A stretch of 64,000 nt of DNA from Hofstenia miamia (lineage: Eukaryota; Xenacoelomorpha; Acoela): the NCBI GenBank assembly GCA_004352715.1, contig SCFE01000004.1, forward strand, positions 62,001 to 126,000, in the 5' to 3' direction. Under the pieces are notes generated by a model. It was given only the letters and a program-made list of their open reading frames with translations. It made no database searches and had not been told where the DNA came from. Positions 20,983 through 33,381 of the stretch are shown in pieces (position 1 is the first letter of the stretch; each line of letters opens with the position of its first letter). The translations under genes and the position numbers were made by a program.

Positions 20983-23900
20983 AAAACATTGATTTTTCAT
21001 TTGGCCTTCAGTTCAAATATAAAATATATCCCGAAATAGATTTCAATAGCAATTTTATGAAGTTTTTTCTAAGTATGAATATATCAATTTCCATTTCCTT
21101 CAAATTGATTATAAAAAATGATTGAAACATTTTGAACATAAATGTGCATTCAAATATTTAAACAGAAAATATTTTAGCAAACTATCGTTTTTTGGTATTT
21201 CTATTTGCAAAATCCCTATAAAATTATTTTCAGATTTTTAATTATGTTCACTGGACATTAGTTCCAACGAGCGGAGCAGTTCCTAGAATATAGTTAAACG
21301 GAAGCAGTACTAATTCACTTCATATATACTGACTGATAGTGTGAAATATAATCTTAAACCAATTAGGACATTAGACAACTTTTGCAAACGTTGGATTAAC
21401 GATGTTTAGAACAACTATCTTTATTTTATGATTTATACGATGCAATGCAATGTTTGCTTTAAGTATGCTCTGAATAAATTTAAAAATCTTTCACATATTC
21501 ACCATCCTTATTATCCACGTTGCTATTATTTTGTCTAATTACAACTTCATTAAGTGTACTTTTAAGTAAACAACAATGTAAAGTTCTCAATGATTGATTT
21601 ATAAGCAGCAAGTAGACGCATTAGCACGTGAATAAGGAAATCAATAATCACAGTGAAACTTTTCACAAGTTTTCAATATTATAAGAGCTGTATCAGACAA
21701 CGATACCTTAAGCATTTGGCAGAGAATATCCAGTTTAGATTTATCGATGCTTACGAAACTTCAAATTAGTGTTGGCTTCGTTCCACTTTTCGCAAATAAT
21801 TGCTATTTTCAGCATTTGCATTTCCCGGTACAGCATATTTGCTTTGGTGTCTGATGTCGGAATTTTCGAACTCAGCACTAGCAGCTACACCACAACTGAC
21901 AGAAATCAATTGTCAACATGATTCGGTTTCCGTTTAGTGACATTTTGCAAACTATGCAACATGCATTTTGTTAGTCATAATTTGTAAACAATGCAAATTC
22001 TAAAAAGTCCACACTGCAAGATGTCTTGCCAAACAAAAAACATATAAAATATGTTAGTAAATTAACGCATTTGACTTGATAAAATGGTGGGTTTGCACTA
22101 AGAAATGAGTTATATTGCACCTTCGAGTGAGTTGGGCGCTCTTAAATTCGGGACGCTAAACTATAGACTATTCACCTCATTTCTTAACCAATGCCTCCTT
22201 TCAATACTTTCTTGCGTACTGATGGCTCAATAACACAAATTTTTTAAATTTTATAATCGTATGTAGTGTTGCTAAGCATATTATGGCAAAGTTCCTAGGA
22301 GACATAGACGTACTCTGAGCTCGAAATCATAAAATGTGATTTTGTTTTTGATACATTAAGATCAAAGCTTTCTTGATGGTGACACATTGTCGTATAGATG
22401 TTTTTAACACTGTTCATTAGTCATTCTTGGGTTCAGTATTAATTTTTGATGAAAGATTAAAGCCATTCGTTCTATAACTAAATTGAACTCCAAAATTCAA
22501 CTGATAGTCTTGCAAGTAATGGAATTCCAGTGAATTACCATTCAAAGTGCCAAGATATATTTAGAATCACAGTAAAAACCTGACAGCATCATAAAGGCTG
22601 AGTTGAACAGAATAAAATACATGTTAACTGACCTGCTAAATATTTCAAATTTGATAATGTAATATATTGGAGCAGGCGACATTTTTACAGAATTGGATGA
22701 AGCTTGCTTCACCCTGTTGTATTTTACAGTCACAAGTTATTTGTATTAATCTACACAATTCACTTATATGTGCTTAACAAAAGATGTCTATTAGTCGCTA
22801 TGTATTATATTAAACACCGTGTATTAAGCATGCACATAACAATGTGTCAGACACAATTTGAGCTGTTAACTAGGCAACACAACTAAGTTTCTATTAAATA
22901 GCCTAACTTTTGTAAAATGCATAAACAATCCTCTGTTCACAAACACAATTATTACGTGTACCAATGTTTATTTTAAATCAATTATATTTCAAAAGCACAT
23001 TCTATACAATCCTCAACACAAATCAAATTTTGTTTCGTGTCGTGTACATATGTGTACTTTAGAATAAAGCAAATCAATATTTATAGTAATCGGTATAAAT
23101 GTACTACATATATGAATGATATCAATGCCCAAAATTTTGAACAACTCTGACGGTATCCCCTATTTTTGTTTTGACTCCATTGCTTGTGCTTCGTTGTCGA
23201 CGTTTCATTCTACGCCAGCAGTTGGCTATGACATAACTTTCCTGTAATGACGATTGGGTGACGTTTTCCTTAATCTGTGTTTCTCTCAAGTGGAATTTAA
23301 TAACAATTTGCATTCCCGGCGAGTTACTTTCTACACTTGATAACAATCTATTTATAAGTCTATTGCCCTAAACAATATCATCGTCAAATTGAGAGACATA
23401 CTTGAAATATATTTTATTTAAAATGAATTACTTCCTAAATCCCTTGTACAGCTCTACCTGATTTCTTATGTCTTATCACGGAACGCACTTACCCTGGTTT
23501 TACAATTACACGCGTTGCAATGGTTTGTTTACTACAAACTAAGCATGCATGCATTTATTAGTCTCCATTTAATCAAATTGTTTGGTCTTGTCTGGTGTCA
23601 TATAATTTTCTACAGGCTTAAATTTCTACAATGTTTCTTAGGTTATACCAGCATTTTATTCACAGAGGTTAAAAAGTTAAAATATTACTAAAGTGACATT
23701 TCGGCCTTGAAACCCTTAATGAAGACTGTCTCAAATGAATTCCATTCCTTCAAGAAATTGTTATGCTACACATGCCGTTTGAGGCATAATTTTACACTGA
23801 TCGCAGCTAAGTATTTCATCTTTGAAGTGTACTATAAGTAGGAGTACATACATTTTCTTCTAATTTGTACCGTAAGCTTGAATTATGTGCAATTTGTTTG

Positions 23901-24945
23901 TGAAAATTCGATTTTATTTTTGAATACATTGCATTTGTCTGTTTGCACAGAATAACATGGTCGTAATTAAATAATCACCCTAATGGAATGCGTATGTACT
24001 ATTTCTCTGTAGATCCCAAACAACTTCGTCCCATTCGATTATGAATTTAAGTGTCATGCTTTATTGGGTCTGCCATTTCTTGTTTTTAATGTTTATGTCA
24101 GTGCAATGGTTTATCATCTATTCAACCAGTCTTTTTCACCCTAACTTTTTATAGCCTAAAAATGTCAAAACTGTTCACTTGTTGCTACTAAATTTAATGT
24201 GTAAGTGTTTATTTATAGATCATTACTGTATGTTTGATATATTATTATACCTAAATATAAACTGTTTATAAATGTTTTGCCAAAGAAATTGTCAAATCTG
24301 TGTTTATTATTTTTATGTACTGGAAATATGATTCTTATCGCTTTAGTGTTTGGAAACGAACCCTTTATCGTATTGATTGGATTTTAGACATATGTATGGT
24401 AATTAATTGTTTCATGTATGGAAGAGATGTTCTCTGCTCAGCTATTATGATTATTTTTCTATGATTGCTTAATTACATGTGCGTAGTGGGAGTGGTAAAT
24501 TATTTATATACATGTATAAATATAACATGACATGATGAAGATGCCATGTATTAGTTTACTATCTTATTAATAGGGCGCGATAGTTATGTAAAATTATGTG
24601 CCAATTTAGTTACGTTCATGTAAAATTACAAAATTCCAAACAATTCAATTTAACAGAATAATTATAGTATACAAGCAAATAGTTTTTTATTGTTTCCATA
24701 GTCATACATTTTCGTTTGTATTTGAAAAACTCAGTTCGATGTCCACAGAAGTAATTTGAGAGAACTTAAGTATCAAAATTTCGAGCGGTTGTAACATCTA
24801 CAAGGACTTTTGTTTTGCTGACATCTTACCAGTGTTCAAATTGTCTACTACTCTTTGTATTTTCAGTCCAGTGGGCTTCTCTAACATGTCAGCCATTTTT
24901 TCTTTACGGGTATGCAATCCTTTGACAGGCCTTTATTTGCAGATG
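20983..24945. other. Intronic AT-rich sequence
   Basis: No supportable gene. A minus-strand frame at 23122-23346 (ESYVIANCWRRMKRRQRSTS) is more basic and less AT-biased than its neighbours but matches nothing I know. Confidence 0.45.
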
Positions 24946-24949
24946 CATA

Positions 24950-26391
24950 CGGGTGCGGATTTCGACTGGAAAACAGGAGGAGGTGACTATTAAATTTAGC
25001 ATTTTTATAAACTTATTAAGCTATTCGTATTTTAGAAAATAATGAGTATTCATAATACATAGTTACTCTTCAAAAGAGTTATGTACATATCAAAAGCATT
25101 ACGAAACCAAGAACTATTCGAAGAATAAGAATGATGCCATCATTCATCAAGGGTTTATTTCTCTACCGAAAAAGAAAAACCATGAATTGTCAAATCTGGT
25201 AACCTTCTATTACCATTGTGTTCCTTAACCACATGAATTCTTCTGACGCACGAAAATTATTGCTCCGCTTCAATGCAATCAATTGGCTAATACCATGAGT
25301 AGCTATCGAATGTTGGGAAAACATTTTATCTGTATGACGCATTATGAGACTTGTGACAGGTAAGGAGGTAGCTGTTTGTCGCTTCCGATAATTCATCTAA
25401 CCGAAAAGCTCATTATTGAATGACGATTGCAAAGGCATAATATGACTCCATTTTTCTATGAGTATTTTACTTATGACTTCAATTTCAAATCTTGATTTCT
25501 TTGAAATAATTTCTGGTATCAATCTGCAAAGTTCGTGATGGGCTCTTTTGTCTTCGCTAAATCGAATACCCATTTCACTGCAAATGCTGTCTATAAGACC
25601 TATTGCCACATCTTATTTCCTATATTCAGAAATACTCTCTGAATGAATATTGATTCTCTGAGGTTGTCAGAGACAAATTCCTAGCCGACATTAACTAGAT
25701 CCCATTTATTGGTGCGAAATTTGATGTGTCATTATTTATTTCAGGTCTTAGATCTTTATAAGTCATGAACTTCTTCAATCGTATTAAGCCCAAGGTAACT
25801 TCAACCACTTTATTTGTAGTGAAGCTACTAATGGGCGCATTTTCTCAGGAAGTCATTTCGTACATACAAAGGAAATAATGTTTTCAAATGGCAAAAATTT
25901 GAAGCCTAACCCATTGGACTTATTTCATGTGTTGCTATTCAAATCCCAATTCTGATCATTAAGATATATTCCAAGGTTGTCTAGAGATGTCTCACAAATC
26001 TCACTAAGCGCTATATACACACATAATGTTTCAAAAACTGTATGCCTTTCGATTCACTTGTTTTGCAAAGATTTTCACTTTATGTTCGTGGTTTCAGGGA
26101 AACTGCGAATCACTTTTTCTAAAAATTGTGAAAAAATTGAAACAGCTCTACAAAACTATCCATCATATTAACTACTAGTGGAATTTCACATGCATTACAG
26201 ATAGCTAGGTTCAAAGAATGAAGACAACAGCCATGATAATTTGCGTCTGGTGACAACTTTAGGATTTCGTATTGAACTCCTTTTTTACTTGAACTCATTA
26301 AAGCTGTTTTGCAGAGGTGTATTCGAGGGATGCTCAGGGAGTCAGCCCACCTTGTTAAATTCGATTGGCCACCTAGCGCCCTCCCCCTTGT
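24950..26391 (-). mobile_element. Second hAT element, strongly decayed, related to the copy at 9.9-11.9 kb
   Basis: Left end GGGTGCGGATTTCGAC, then GGAGGAGGTGACT, parallels the left end of the first copy. The right side carries GGCCACCTAGCGCCCTCCCCCTTG. On the minus strand, starting near 26255, it reads ANYHGCCLHSLNLAICNACE, the same block as YQGCVLHSLNLAICKGCG in the first copy. Frame 25609-25397 has FSEDKRAHHELCRLIPEIIS, matching HKDKRAHFEICALMPEIISK. The dimerisation domain near 25396-25190 is scrambled. Many stops and shifts show it is older than the first copy. Like the first copy, the retained part is the C-terminal half. Confidence 0.75.
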
Positions 26392-26618
26392 TAAAGTTAT
26401 ATTACGGGCTGGGGCTGTTGGATTTTATTTGTTGGAAGTTATGTTTGGTCAAAGTATAATATTAAAATATAATACTCGAGTTGTATAGAGAAAACATTGA
26501 ATTTCTGTGACTTATGTAGTCACACTTTGCAACAGATGCCGAAATTTAGGTGCAAAATTGATAATTGAGTCAGCTTAGGTAATTTTACTTTATTTCACCA
26601 AATTAATTAAATGACTTG

Positions 26619-26657
26619 AATTTAGGCGAATTTAGGTAAATTTAGGTAAGCTTAGGT
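26619..26657. repeat. Short degenerate tandem repeat, about 10-bp period
   Basis: Four units resembling AATTTAGGTA. Probably slippage; no function inferred. Confidence 0.6.
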
Positions 26658-27725
26658 TTTCTAGTTCAAATCGCGGCACTACGTATTGATCTAAGTTCGC
26701 AGCGAATGCTACAATACTACATTGACCAAAAATATATAATCGTATGCGTACGTGGTATTCACTCTGTCAGTCATTTGAAAATTGCGAATGGATTTTTTTT
26801 GCCATTTTAAGTGTATTTCAACATAAATTGCACCTTCAATTCAAAGAACTGATTAATAAATGAAATGGAGATAAAAATACTAGTTAACGCTAATATAAAT
26901 TCTTATTTTTTGTAACTAAATAAGGGTGTATTCATTTTTAGTCACAAAAAACTGTTAATATCTTTCAAATAATTGAATTAGAGGATTTAGATGTGATCGG
27001 TTTCCGATCAATGATGTGTTCTAGTAGTATCTGGCTGGCCTCATATTCTCTCAATTGATTAACTGACACACTCGCTTTGCATTGTGTTTGAGTTGACTTT
27101 TTCTATCAGTATTCTCTAAAATTATAGGTATGGCTTATCAACCTCTGTCCTCTTTTAAATTAGATCAATATCACCTATTATGTTTTGTTGCAAATGAACA
27201 TTATTATGTTATTAGCAATTGAGTTGTAAAAAATCGTAAACATGAAAGATGCTTCTTATTTAGTAAATTGCTTTCTTACTGATGGAAATAAAAAGATTTA
27301 ATCATAGAGCTTCTCAGTGCACTTAAATTTATTAAATACAACCGATGAGTATTTTAAACATGCTTCTTTTCAGTGCTACTAGAGTCTAGTTGAAAAGAGG
27401 TGCCTTCATCAAAACAAATTAAAAGTCATCAACAAGCTTGCTCAATGTCTTTGAAAAAGCACTGTATTGTTTTTTATAGGTTGTTAAATAATGTTGTAGC
27501 ACGTTTAGCAGAAGGAATATGTAAAAAGTTCTTTATCGAAAATTAGAACTATCAGATCATACCCGCTGAAATCAGTCAAAAGTCAAAATCATTTGTAATT
27601 GATTTGTTTCAGCTTAAAACTTCTTTAAGTTTTATTTTTTTCAAATGTCCATATCTTACTAACATCGGATGCGATTTGAAATTTCATAAATTGCATGTCT
27701 AGGTGGTGTAATAGTCCATTTTTAG

Positions 27726-27795
27726 GAACAAATGAAGTCGCGTGCTCCACAGCTGCATCTTGAATATCGTTTTTATAAGAGCCTGGGGAATTCAG
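27726..27795 (+). CDS. CSNK1G: Casein kinase 1 gamma, coding exon 3
   Basis: A 70-bp exon, found by searching for the peptide that must follow VAIKL in this family. It reads EQMKSRAPQLHLEYRFYKSL then GNS, and is preceded by TTTTTTAG and followed by donor GTACTA. It starts on a codon boundary, as exon 2 requires, and ends with one base (G), as exon 4 requires. It encodes residues 95-117. This segment covers the alpha-C helix (LHLEYRFYK, with the Glu that pairs with K93). Confidence 0.92.
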
Positions 27796-28730
27796 GTACT
27801 AATTATTGTCTTTATATATGCATCTCGGCTACCTTTTGTCGCGGCATTTTTGCAATTTTGTCCTCTGTGCAATACGCAGATTATAATAAGTAAACATTTT
27901 AACTAACAGCACAAGTGTAGATGTTGTTCACCCAAGTGTGGTCTTCTCATTAATTCATAAATTTTAAGCGATGTAATTTTTTGAAATCCACAGCCATTCA
28001 ATTTGCGATGTGAATGCCATTAGTGTGGCATAGAGCATCTATGTAATATGTTTTATTCTTTTGAGATTTTACTTAAGAATTAAGCTCCGCAATTCCGAAT
28101 ATCAGCGGGATTTATTCTACATACACTTATATTAACATTTGTTATTTAGAGAAAATATTCTTATCTGTGTTAAGGTAGTTTCTTCTTTCTTTCCTTTGCT
28201 TAAATTTCTGAAAATCTCTACACACATTGTTGATAAAACAATGTTTATGTTAATTTATTTTCACACTCATGATATAATTATATTACCTCTGCTTTAAAAT
28301 GATATATGAATTCCTTTTTGAATAAAATATCGGTAATATTTTTGATGGTTTGGATACACACCTTTCCCAAGGACTGTGGAGATGTATTTAGATAGAGAGG
28401 TGTTAGCTGTTGAAATGGCAATTGTGTTTATTTATCGATCACAATGTTGATTGTGTGAATACACATGCTGTTATTTGAATTTAAATAAAGATTATTAGAA
28501 GAAACTTGTCGTCTTTGCATGAATTATTTTAAATATCTTTGAGATGAATATCATTTTAACCCTCCGCTTGCACACTGTATCTTTCAAGATTCAAAAAGTT
28601 TTGTGAATGCTCTCCGATGAAATGTGAAATCGTGGTGCTAACATTTTTTTTGGTGCTGGGACAACTTGAATGTTTTTTCAATGAAAATGCAGATTTTTAA
28701 AAAAACTTTCAAATTATCCTCATACCAAGT

Positions 28731-28758
28731 ATCTATCTATTTATCTATCTATCTATTT

Positions 28759-28792
<34 letters not shown>
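28731..28792. repeat. Compound (TATC/TATT)n and (TA)n microsatellite
   Basis: ATCT/ATTT tetranucleotides at 28731-28760 run into a perfect TA array at 28763-28792. Confidence 0.95.
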
Positions 28793-28795
<3 letters not shown>

Positions 28796-29463
28796 AATTT
28801 TATGTTTCAACTCCTCACTCCTCCATAATCATGTATAATTTTGTTAAATATTGGTGTTTTTGAAATTTGCAAATGGCCATCATAGTGACTGAACACATTG
28901 TATATGATTGCATCTATGCATTACTTCAATGATTGTTTAATATAGAAACATTAGTTTTTAAATACGTAAGATTTTATTCAAAGCTATTAATTTTCATTAT
29001 GAATAAATCGGCTGTAGTGTTTCGTTATTTTGATGTCATATCTTGTAATAAACATTACATTATTACTAATACAATCGGTTGATGAAAACATGGAATAGAA
29101 TCAAATCCGAATGGCAATCAAACGATTTACCCAATTTTTACTTAAAAATATAATGTAATTTATGTTTTATTTGTTACATTCTTCATCCCAAGTTTGAGTG
29201 CTAAATAAATTATATATATTTTTTTTTAAAAACCTTATGACTGACCACCGTGTTTCCAAATATAAATATTTGAAATTTTGCAGGGTAGTGTGTCTTTAAT
29301 TTACCTACCCCATGCTAAATATATTTAAGTTCGAGTGAATACTGCGGGAGCAATGGCCAAAAAATAGGATTTTGGGGAAAGTGCGATACCCGCTAAATGC
29401 CTTAGAAATTTCAGACCGCTTCCCGCCAAATGTAAGGTTTTTGCATTTTCCATAGCAAAAAAC

Positions 29464-29466
<3 letters not shown>

Positions 29467-29497
<31 letters not shown>
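29467..29497. repeat. (TA)n microsatellite
   Basis: Perfect 31-base alternating run. Confidence 0.95.
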
Positions 29498-29498
<1 letters not shown>

Positions 29499-29528
29499 TG
29501 AATTTTATGAACAGCTCTTGTATTTAGA

Positions 29529-29580
29529 CTAGGGGCGTAGCCATCCCAGGTATTGCGATGGATCCTGGGTCTTATGTGGG
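29529..29580 (+). mobile_element. hAT-like terminal fragment
   Basis: CTAGGGGCGTAGCCATCC resembles the CAGGGGCGTAGCCA ends of hAT elements. No partner end or transposase was found. A remnant at best. Confidence 0.3.
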
Positions 29581-30046
29581 TTATCGGGCAAGTCAAGAAT
29601 TGAAACATACTGCTTACTGTGTGATTCTAAGTGTCATAGCAAACGCGAAATCATCTGCGATCGCCACAAAAACAAAAGCACATCAAGTTCTCAATGTGTT
29701 TTTACTGACTATTTCAGAACAAAAAATTACCACCCACTATTTCTATTCAATACATACGCCAGTTTGTTAACCACAGAAAGAAAACCCCAAGAATCACTAA
29801 GTTTTCCGCATTCCGAACCCTAATGATGTGGTATATTTTTCTCAGAATGTTAACGGAATTTTAAGTGTTTATAGTGATAACATGCCAAACATTTTGAATT
29901 TTATGTATTTTGAAGCAGGTTATACTTATACAATTGAAAAATCTATTTTATTGGGCATGTGATTTTACAAGTGTACTAGAAACCTGCATATATTACAATA
30001 TTCTTCAGAGCCCGCATATTTTTCAAAAAGCGTACTCAGCGCTCGT

Positions 30047-30063
30047 TATATATATATATATAT
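30047..30063. repeat. (TA)n microsatellite
   Basis: Short alternating AT run within the intron. Confidence 0.9.
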
Positions 30064-31991
30064 TCACTTCTGCATATATTATATATCAATGATCGCTATG
30101 GACCGAAAAAAATAGTTGGCAGAAACCCGCAAAATTGTCACTATATAGTTTTCAAATATATATAAAATAGTTAATTTCGTTGTTATAAAATTTATTTATT
30201 AATACTTTATGATACTTTTTGAAGTCAACATGAAACATCAAATAAACATGCTGAAATATTTCAAAATCATTAAACTTCTTTTAAAAAAGCAGTGTTTTCA
30301 AAATGATGTAAATAAGTATTTGTATATTGTTTCAATCATTTGACAGCTCTTCATTATAAATGCACCTTTATATTTTACAGTTGAATCATTTAGAATTTTA
30401 GAAGTGTCCACATTTTTTTGACCATACTAGTAAGACTATTTGACACTTAACGTTTCTCTCTACTTTGTTAATTGGATTCATACAATGATCTGCATCATAC
30501 TCCAATGCCGCTTGATCTTAGAATCGTGAAATCAAACTAATATCAAAGCTTTATGTAGTTATCCAGAGCGAGCAGTTCAATATGATTTCACAGAAGTACT
30601 AGCTTTGAATATTTTAGTATCATAAATGAATTTCAAATCAAGTCACCTTAAAACAATTTTGATTTTCCTGAAATCATAGTGTGAGCTTAATCTATGTCTC
30701 CATTTAATAAAGTGCAACTCACACAATACAAAAATCTGTTAATTCAGGATATGCTTAATTTTAGATGCACACTGCATAAACTAACAAAGGCCATTTGTTG
30801 AAATGAAAAAAATCATTGGGAAGTAACCCCAGTCGATTATATCAAAGAACATTCAGATTCATAAATTATAACATGCAGTATATATCAAGAAGACTTAACA
30901 ATTGACAGCAGTTTCATCTAATGAGTAAATTTACAAAACTACTATTACAGTACTCTCAGCACTTCAAAAGCTAACATGGTGGACTTTGAAAAATGTTAAA
31001 ACATTAGCTACATACGGGAAAAGTATAGTAGTTAATATTGTTGAGAAGCATCTACATTTTAGTTTTTTTACTTCTGAATATCTGCTTTTTTAATTGTTTA
31101 TAGTAGATTAGTTTGCATTACCCTGATTTTATTTTGGCTGAAATTCTGTAATAGTATCGCTTTGAATTACATAATGAACATAGGAATTTAACTTGGGGGG
31201 AATTTTTCAAATTTAATTTTACAGAGTTTTATATACTTTTATAAAACACAAAACTTCTACTAATGGGAAGTACATAATTTATGAAAAATTATATGTAATT
31301 GCTTATCTTTTGACATGCGTAAGAAATAGATTTATGAAAACTGTGAAACATGCTTCCATGGTTTTGGTCATTTGATAAGTTCATAAAACTTGATTTCGCA
31401 ATCCGTACATAGATTGTATTTCGTTATATTTCGATTTTCTCTTAGAATTACTTAATTATGTTTGCATATTTAATCAAGGTTGACATGATTAAAATATACG
31501 GTGTTTCAAAGATTTTTCGGCTAAACAGTTTAGTAAAGATCCTGATCTCAAAAACAACTTGAAAATCATTTCAGGAAAATGTTGCCATGTCCACAAGTTC
31601 TATATCAGCAGTCACGGAAAGAAATCGAAAGACTGTAAAAAATTCAGACAATTTTAGCATAATTTGTGATTACTGAACAGTTTGGCGGATAACTTACAAA
31701 TTGGTGTGTTACCATGCTCTCCATAACCTGAAAATAGTTTTCTAAACTTGAGTGTTTTGCACAAGTTTAACGTTTTTGTAACCGATATCGTTCGTTTATT
31801 TATCAGTTAATATCGTTGTTTTATTCATGTAATATGTACATCGTATCTTATGATTTATGTTATCTAGACAATTGATCAATATAAATCGGATACAAACAGG
31901 TTAGGTAATTTTTTTAACAGCACAATGCAGGTCGTTATGAAATGTTTCGTTAAATTAGACCTAATGCTATCTTAAAAGGTCTTACCCTTTA

Positions 31992-32939
31992 GAGGTCTAC
32001 AAAATTTCAACCATCTAGTGTAATGTGGATACAAATGAGAGATTGACGACGCTATGCATTTGGGTCTTGTAGAAGCCCACTTCACTAATAAAATATCAAA
32101 TTTTATTTGATATAACTAGTTCTTTTCAACAAATCCTGCATTTGAATTCGGTAAATTTTTTCGTTGAAATAGGGTAACCAAACCACTTTTCAGCAAGGAA
32201 TAACTCTTCGCAGAATTCATATCAATGTGAGGTCTACAAAATTTCAACCATCTAGTGTAATGTGGATACAAATGAGAGATTGACGACGCTATGCATTTGG
32301 GTCTTGTAGAAGCCCACTTCACTAATAAAATATCAAATTTTATTTGATATAACTAGTTCTTTTCAACAAATCCTGCATTTGAATTCGGTAAATTTTTTCG
32401 TTGAAATAGGGTAACCAAACCACTTTTCAGCAAGGAATAACTCTTCGCAGAATTCATATCAATGTGAGGTCTACAAAATTTCAACCATCTAGTGTAATGT
32501 GGATACAAATGAGAGATTGACGACGCTATGCATTTGGGTCTTGTAGAAGCCCACTTCACTAATAAAATATCAAATTTTATTTGATATAACTAGTTCTTTT
32601 CAACAAATCCTGCATTTGAATTCGGTAAATTTTTTCGTTGAAATAGGGTAACCAAACCACTTTTCAGCAAGGAATAACTCTTCGCAGAATTCATATCAAT
32701 GTGAGGTCTACAAAATTTCAACCATCTAGTGTAATGTGGATACAAATGAGAGATTGACGACGCTATGCATTTGGGTCTTGTAGAAGCCCACTTCACTAAT
32801 AAAATATCAAATTTTATTTGATATAACTAGTTCTTTTCAACAAATCCTGCATTTGAATTCGGTAAATTTTTTCGTTGAAATAGGGTAACCAAACCACTTT
32901 TCAGCAAGGAATAACTCTTCGCAGAATTCATATCAATGT
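31992..32939. repeat. Four tandem copies of a 237-bp unit
   Basis: Units start at 31992, 32229, 32466 and 32703, each beginning GAGGTCTACAAAATTTC. GAGGT appears a fifth time at 32940, where the array ends. By eye the copies are identical. Each holds TATCAAAT-TTT-ATTTGATA, a perfect 8-bp inverted repeat. The period is a multiple of three, so a 68-codon minus-strand frame recurs across each junction. I consider that frame incidental. The array lies inside a kinase intron. Confidence 0.97.
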
Positions 32940-33232
32940 GAGGTGTTCAAAATTGGCTGTCTAGAAAGTCAATAATACATTAAACTTCAAGAATAGTTGA
33001 AAAGTTTTTTAGAAGAATTACGTCATCAAATCCACAGTTAATTGAAAAATTGTAAAATTAGTTGCAATTTTGTAATTTTCAGGTTATAAATGCAATTTTA
33101 ATGCACATTAATCCAACTATGTATATATGCATTGAAAGCTATCAAGATTTTGAGAATAATTATAGTGTTTTCTAAGTCGCTGCCCTAAATTTGTCGAATT
33201 GACTTCAAGGAACCTAATCACATTTTGTTTAG

Positions 33233-33381
33233 ATGATGTACCTTCAGTTTACTATTTTGGACCTTGTGGTAAATATAACGCCATGGTGTTGGAGCTCCTG
33301 GGGCCCAGTCTTGAAGACCTGTTTGATCTCTGCGACAGAAAGTTCACATTGAAAACTGTGTTACTCATAGCCATTCAATTG
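33233..33381 (+). CDS. CSNK1G: Casein kinase 1 gamma, coding exon 4
   Basis: Follows the acceptor TTTTGTTTAG and ends at donor GTAAGT on a codon boundary. It completes codon 118 and encodes residues 119-167. [20 protein letters not shown] is the hinge region characteristic of CK1 gamma, followed by [20 protein letters not shown]. Next should come the RMEYVHSKN and YRDVKPEN catalytic loop, but neither it nor the DFG segment was found downstream in this window. The four exons add to 501 bases, exactly 167 codons, with no stop. Confidence 0.95.

Larger units (their letters stand above)
9622..27725 (+). other. 18.1-kb intron of the casein kinase 1 gamma gene
   Basis: Bounded by GTAAGT at 9622 and TTTTTTAG at 27718-27725. 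It holds the mobile elements and repeats listed separately. Other stretches (11.9-13.4, 13.7-14.2, 14.4-15.1, 15.7-20.6, 21.0-24.9, 26.7-27.7 kb) are AT-rich with only short open frames, in which I see nothing supportable. Two short minus-strand frames (12502-12735 and 23122-23346) look somewhat protein-like but are unidentified. Confidence 0.8.
27796..33232 (+). other. 5.4-kb intron of the casein kinase 1 gamma gene
   Basis: From GTACTA to TTTTGTTTAG. It contains (TA)n and (TATC)n runs, a hAT-like end and four 237-bp repeats, listed separately. The remainder (27.8-28.7, 28.8-29.4, 30.1-31.9 kb) is AT-rich with nothing I can support. Confidence 0.8.

Noticed and set aside
26619-26657. Telomere-like TTTAGG repeats
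   Set aside because: Only four degenerate units with a 10-bp period; not a telomeric array.
26655-26690. tRNA B-box-like GTTCAAATCGC
   Set aside because: No matching A box or cloverleaf around it.
32116-32796. Three identical 68-codon minus-strand frames
   Set aside because: They arise from the 237-bp tandem repeat, start at GTG, and have no domain; incidental to the repeat.
31992-32939. CRISPR-like array
   Set aside because: Units are 237 bp with no spacers, in a eukaryotic intron: tandem satellite-type repeat.
33199-33232. Upstream extension of kinase exon 4 to an ATG at 33199
   Set aside because: This part is intron; the acceptor TTTTGTTTAG at 33232 and the phase of exon 3 fix the exon start at 33233.
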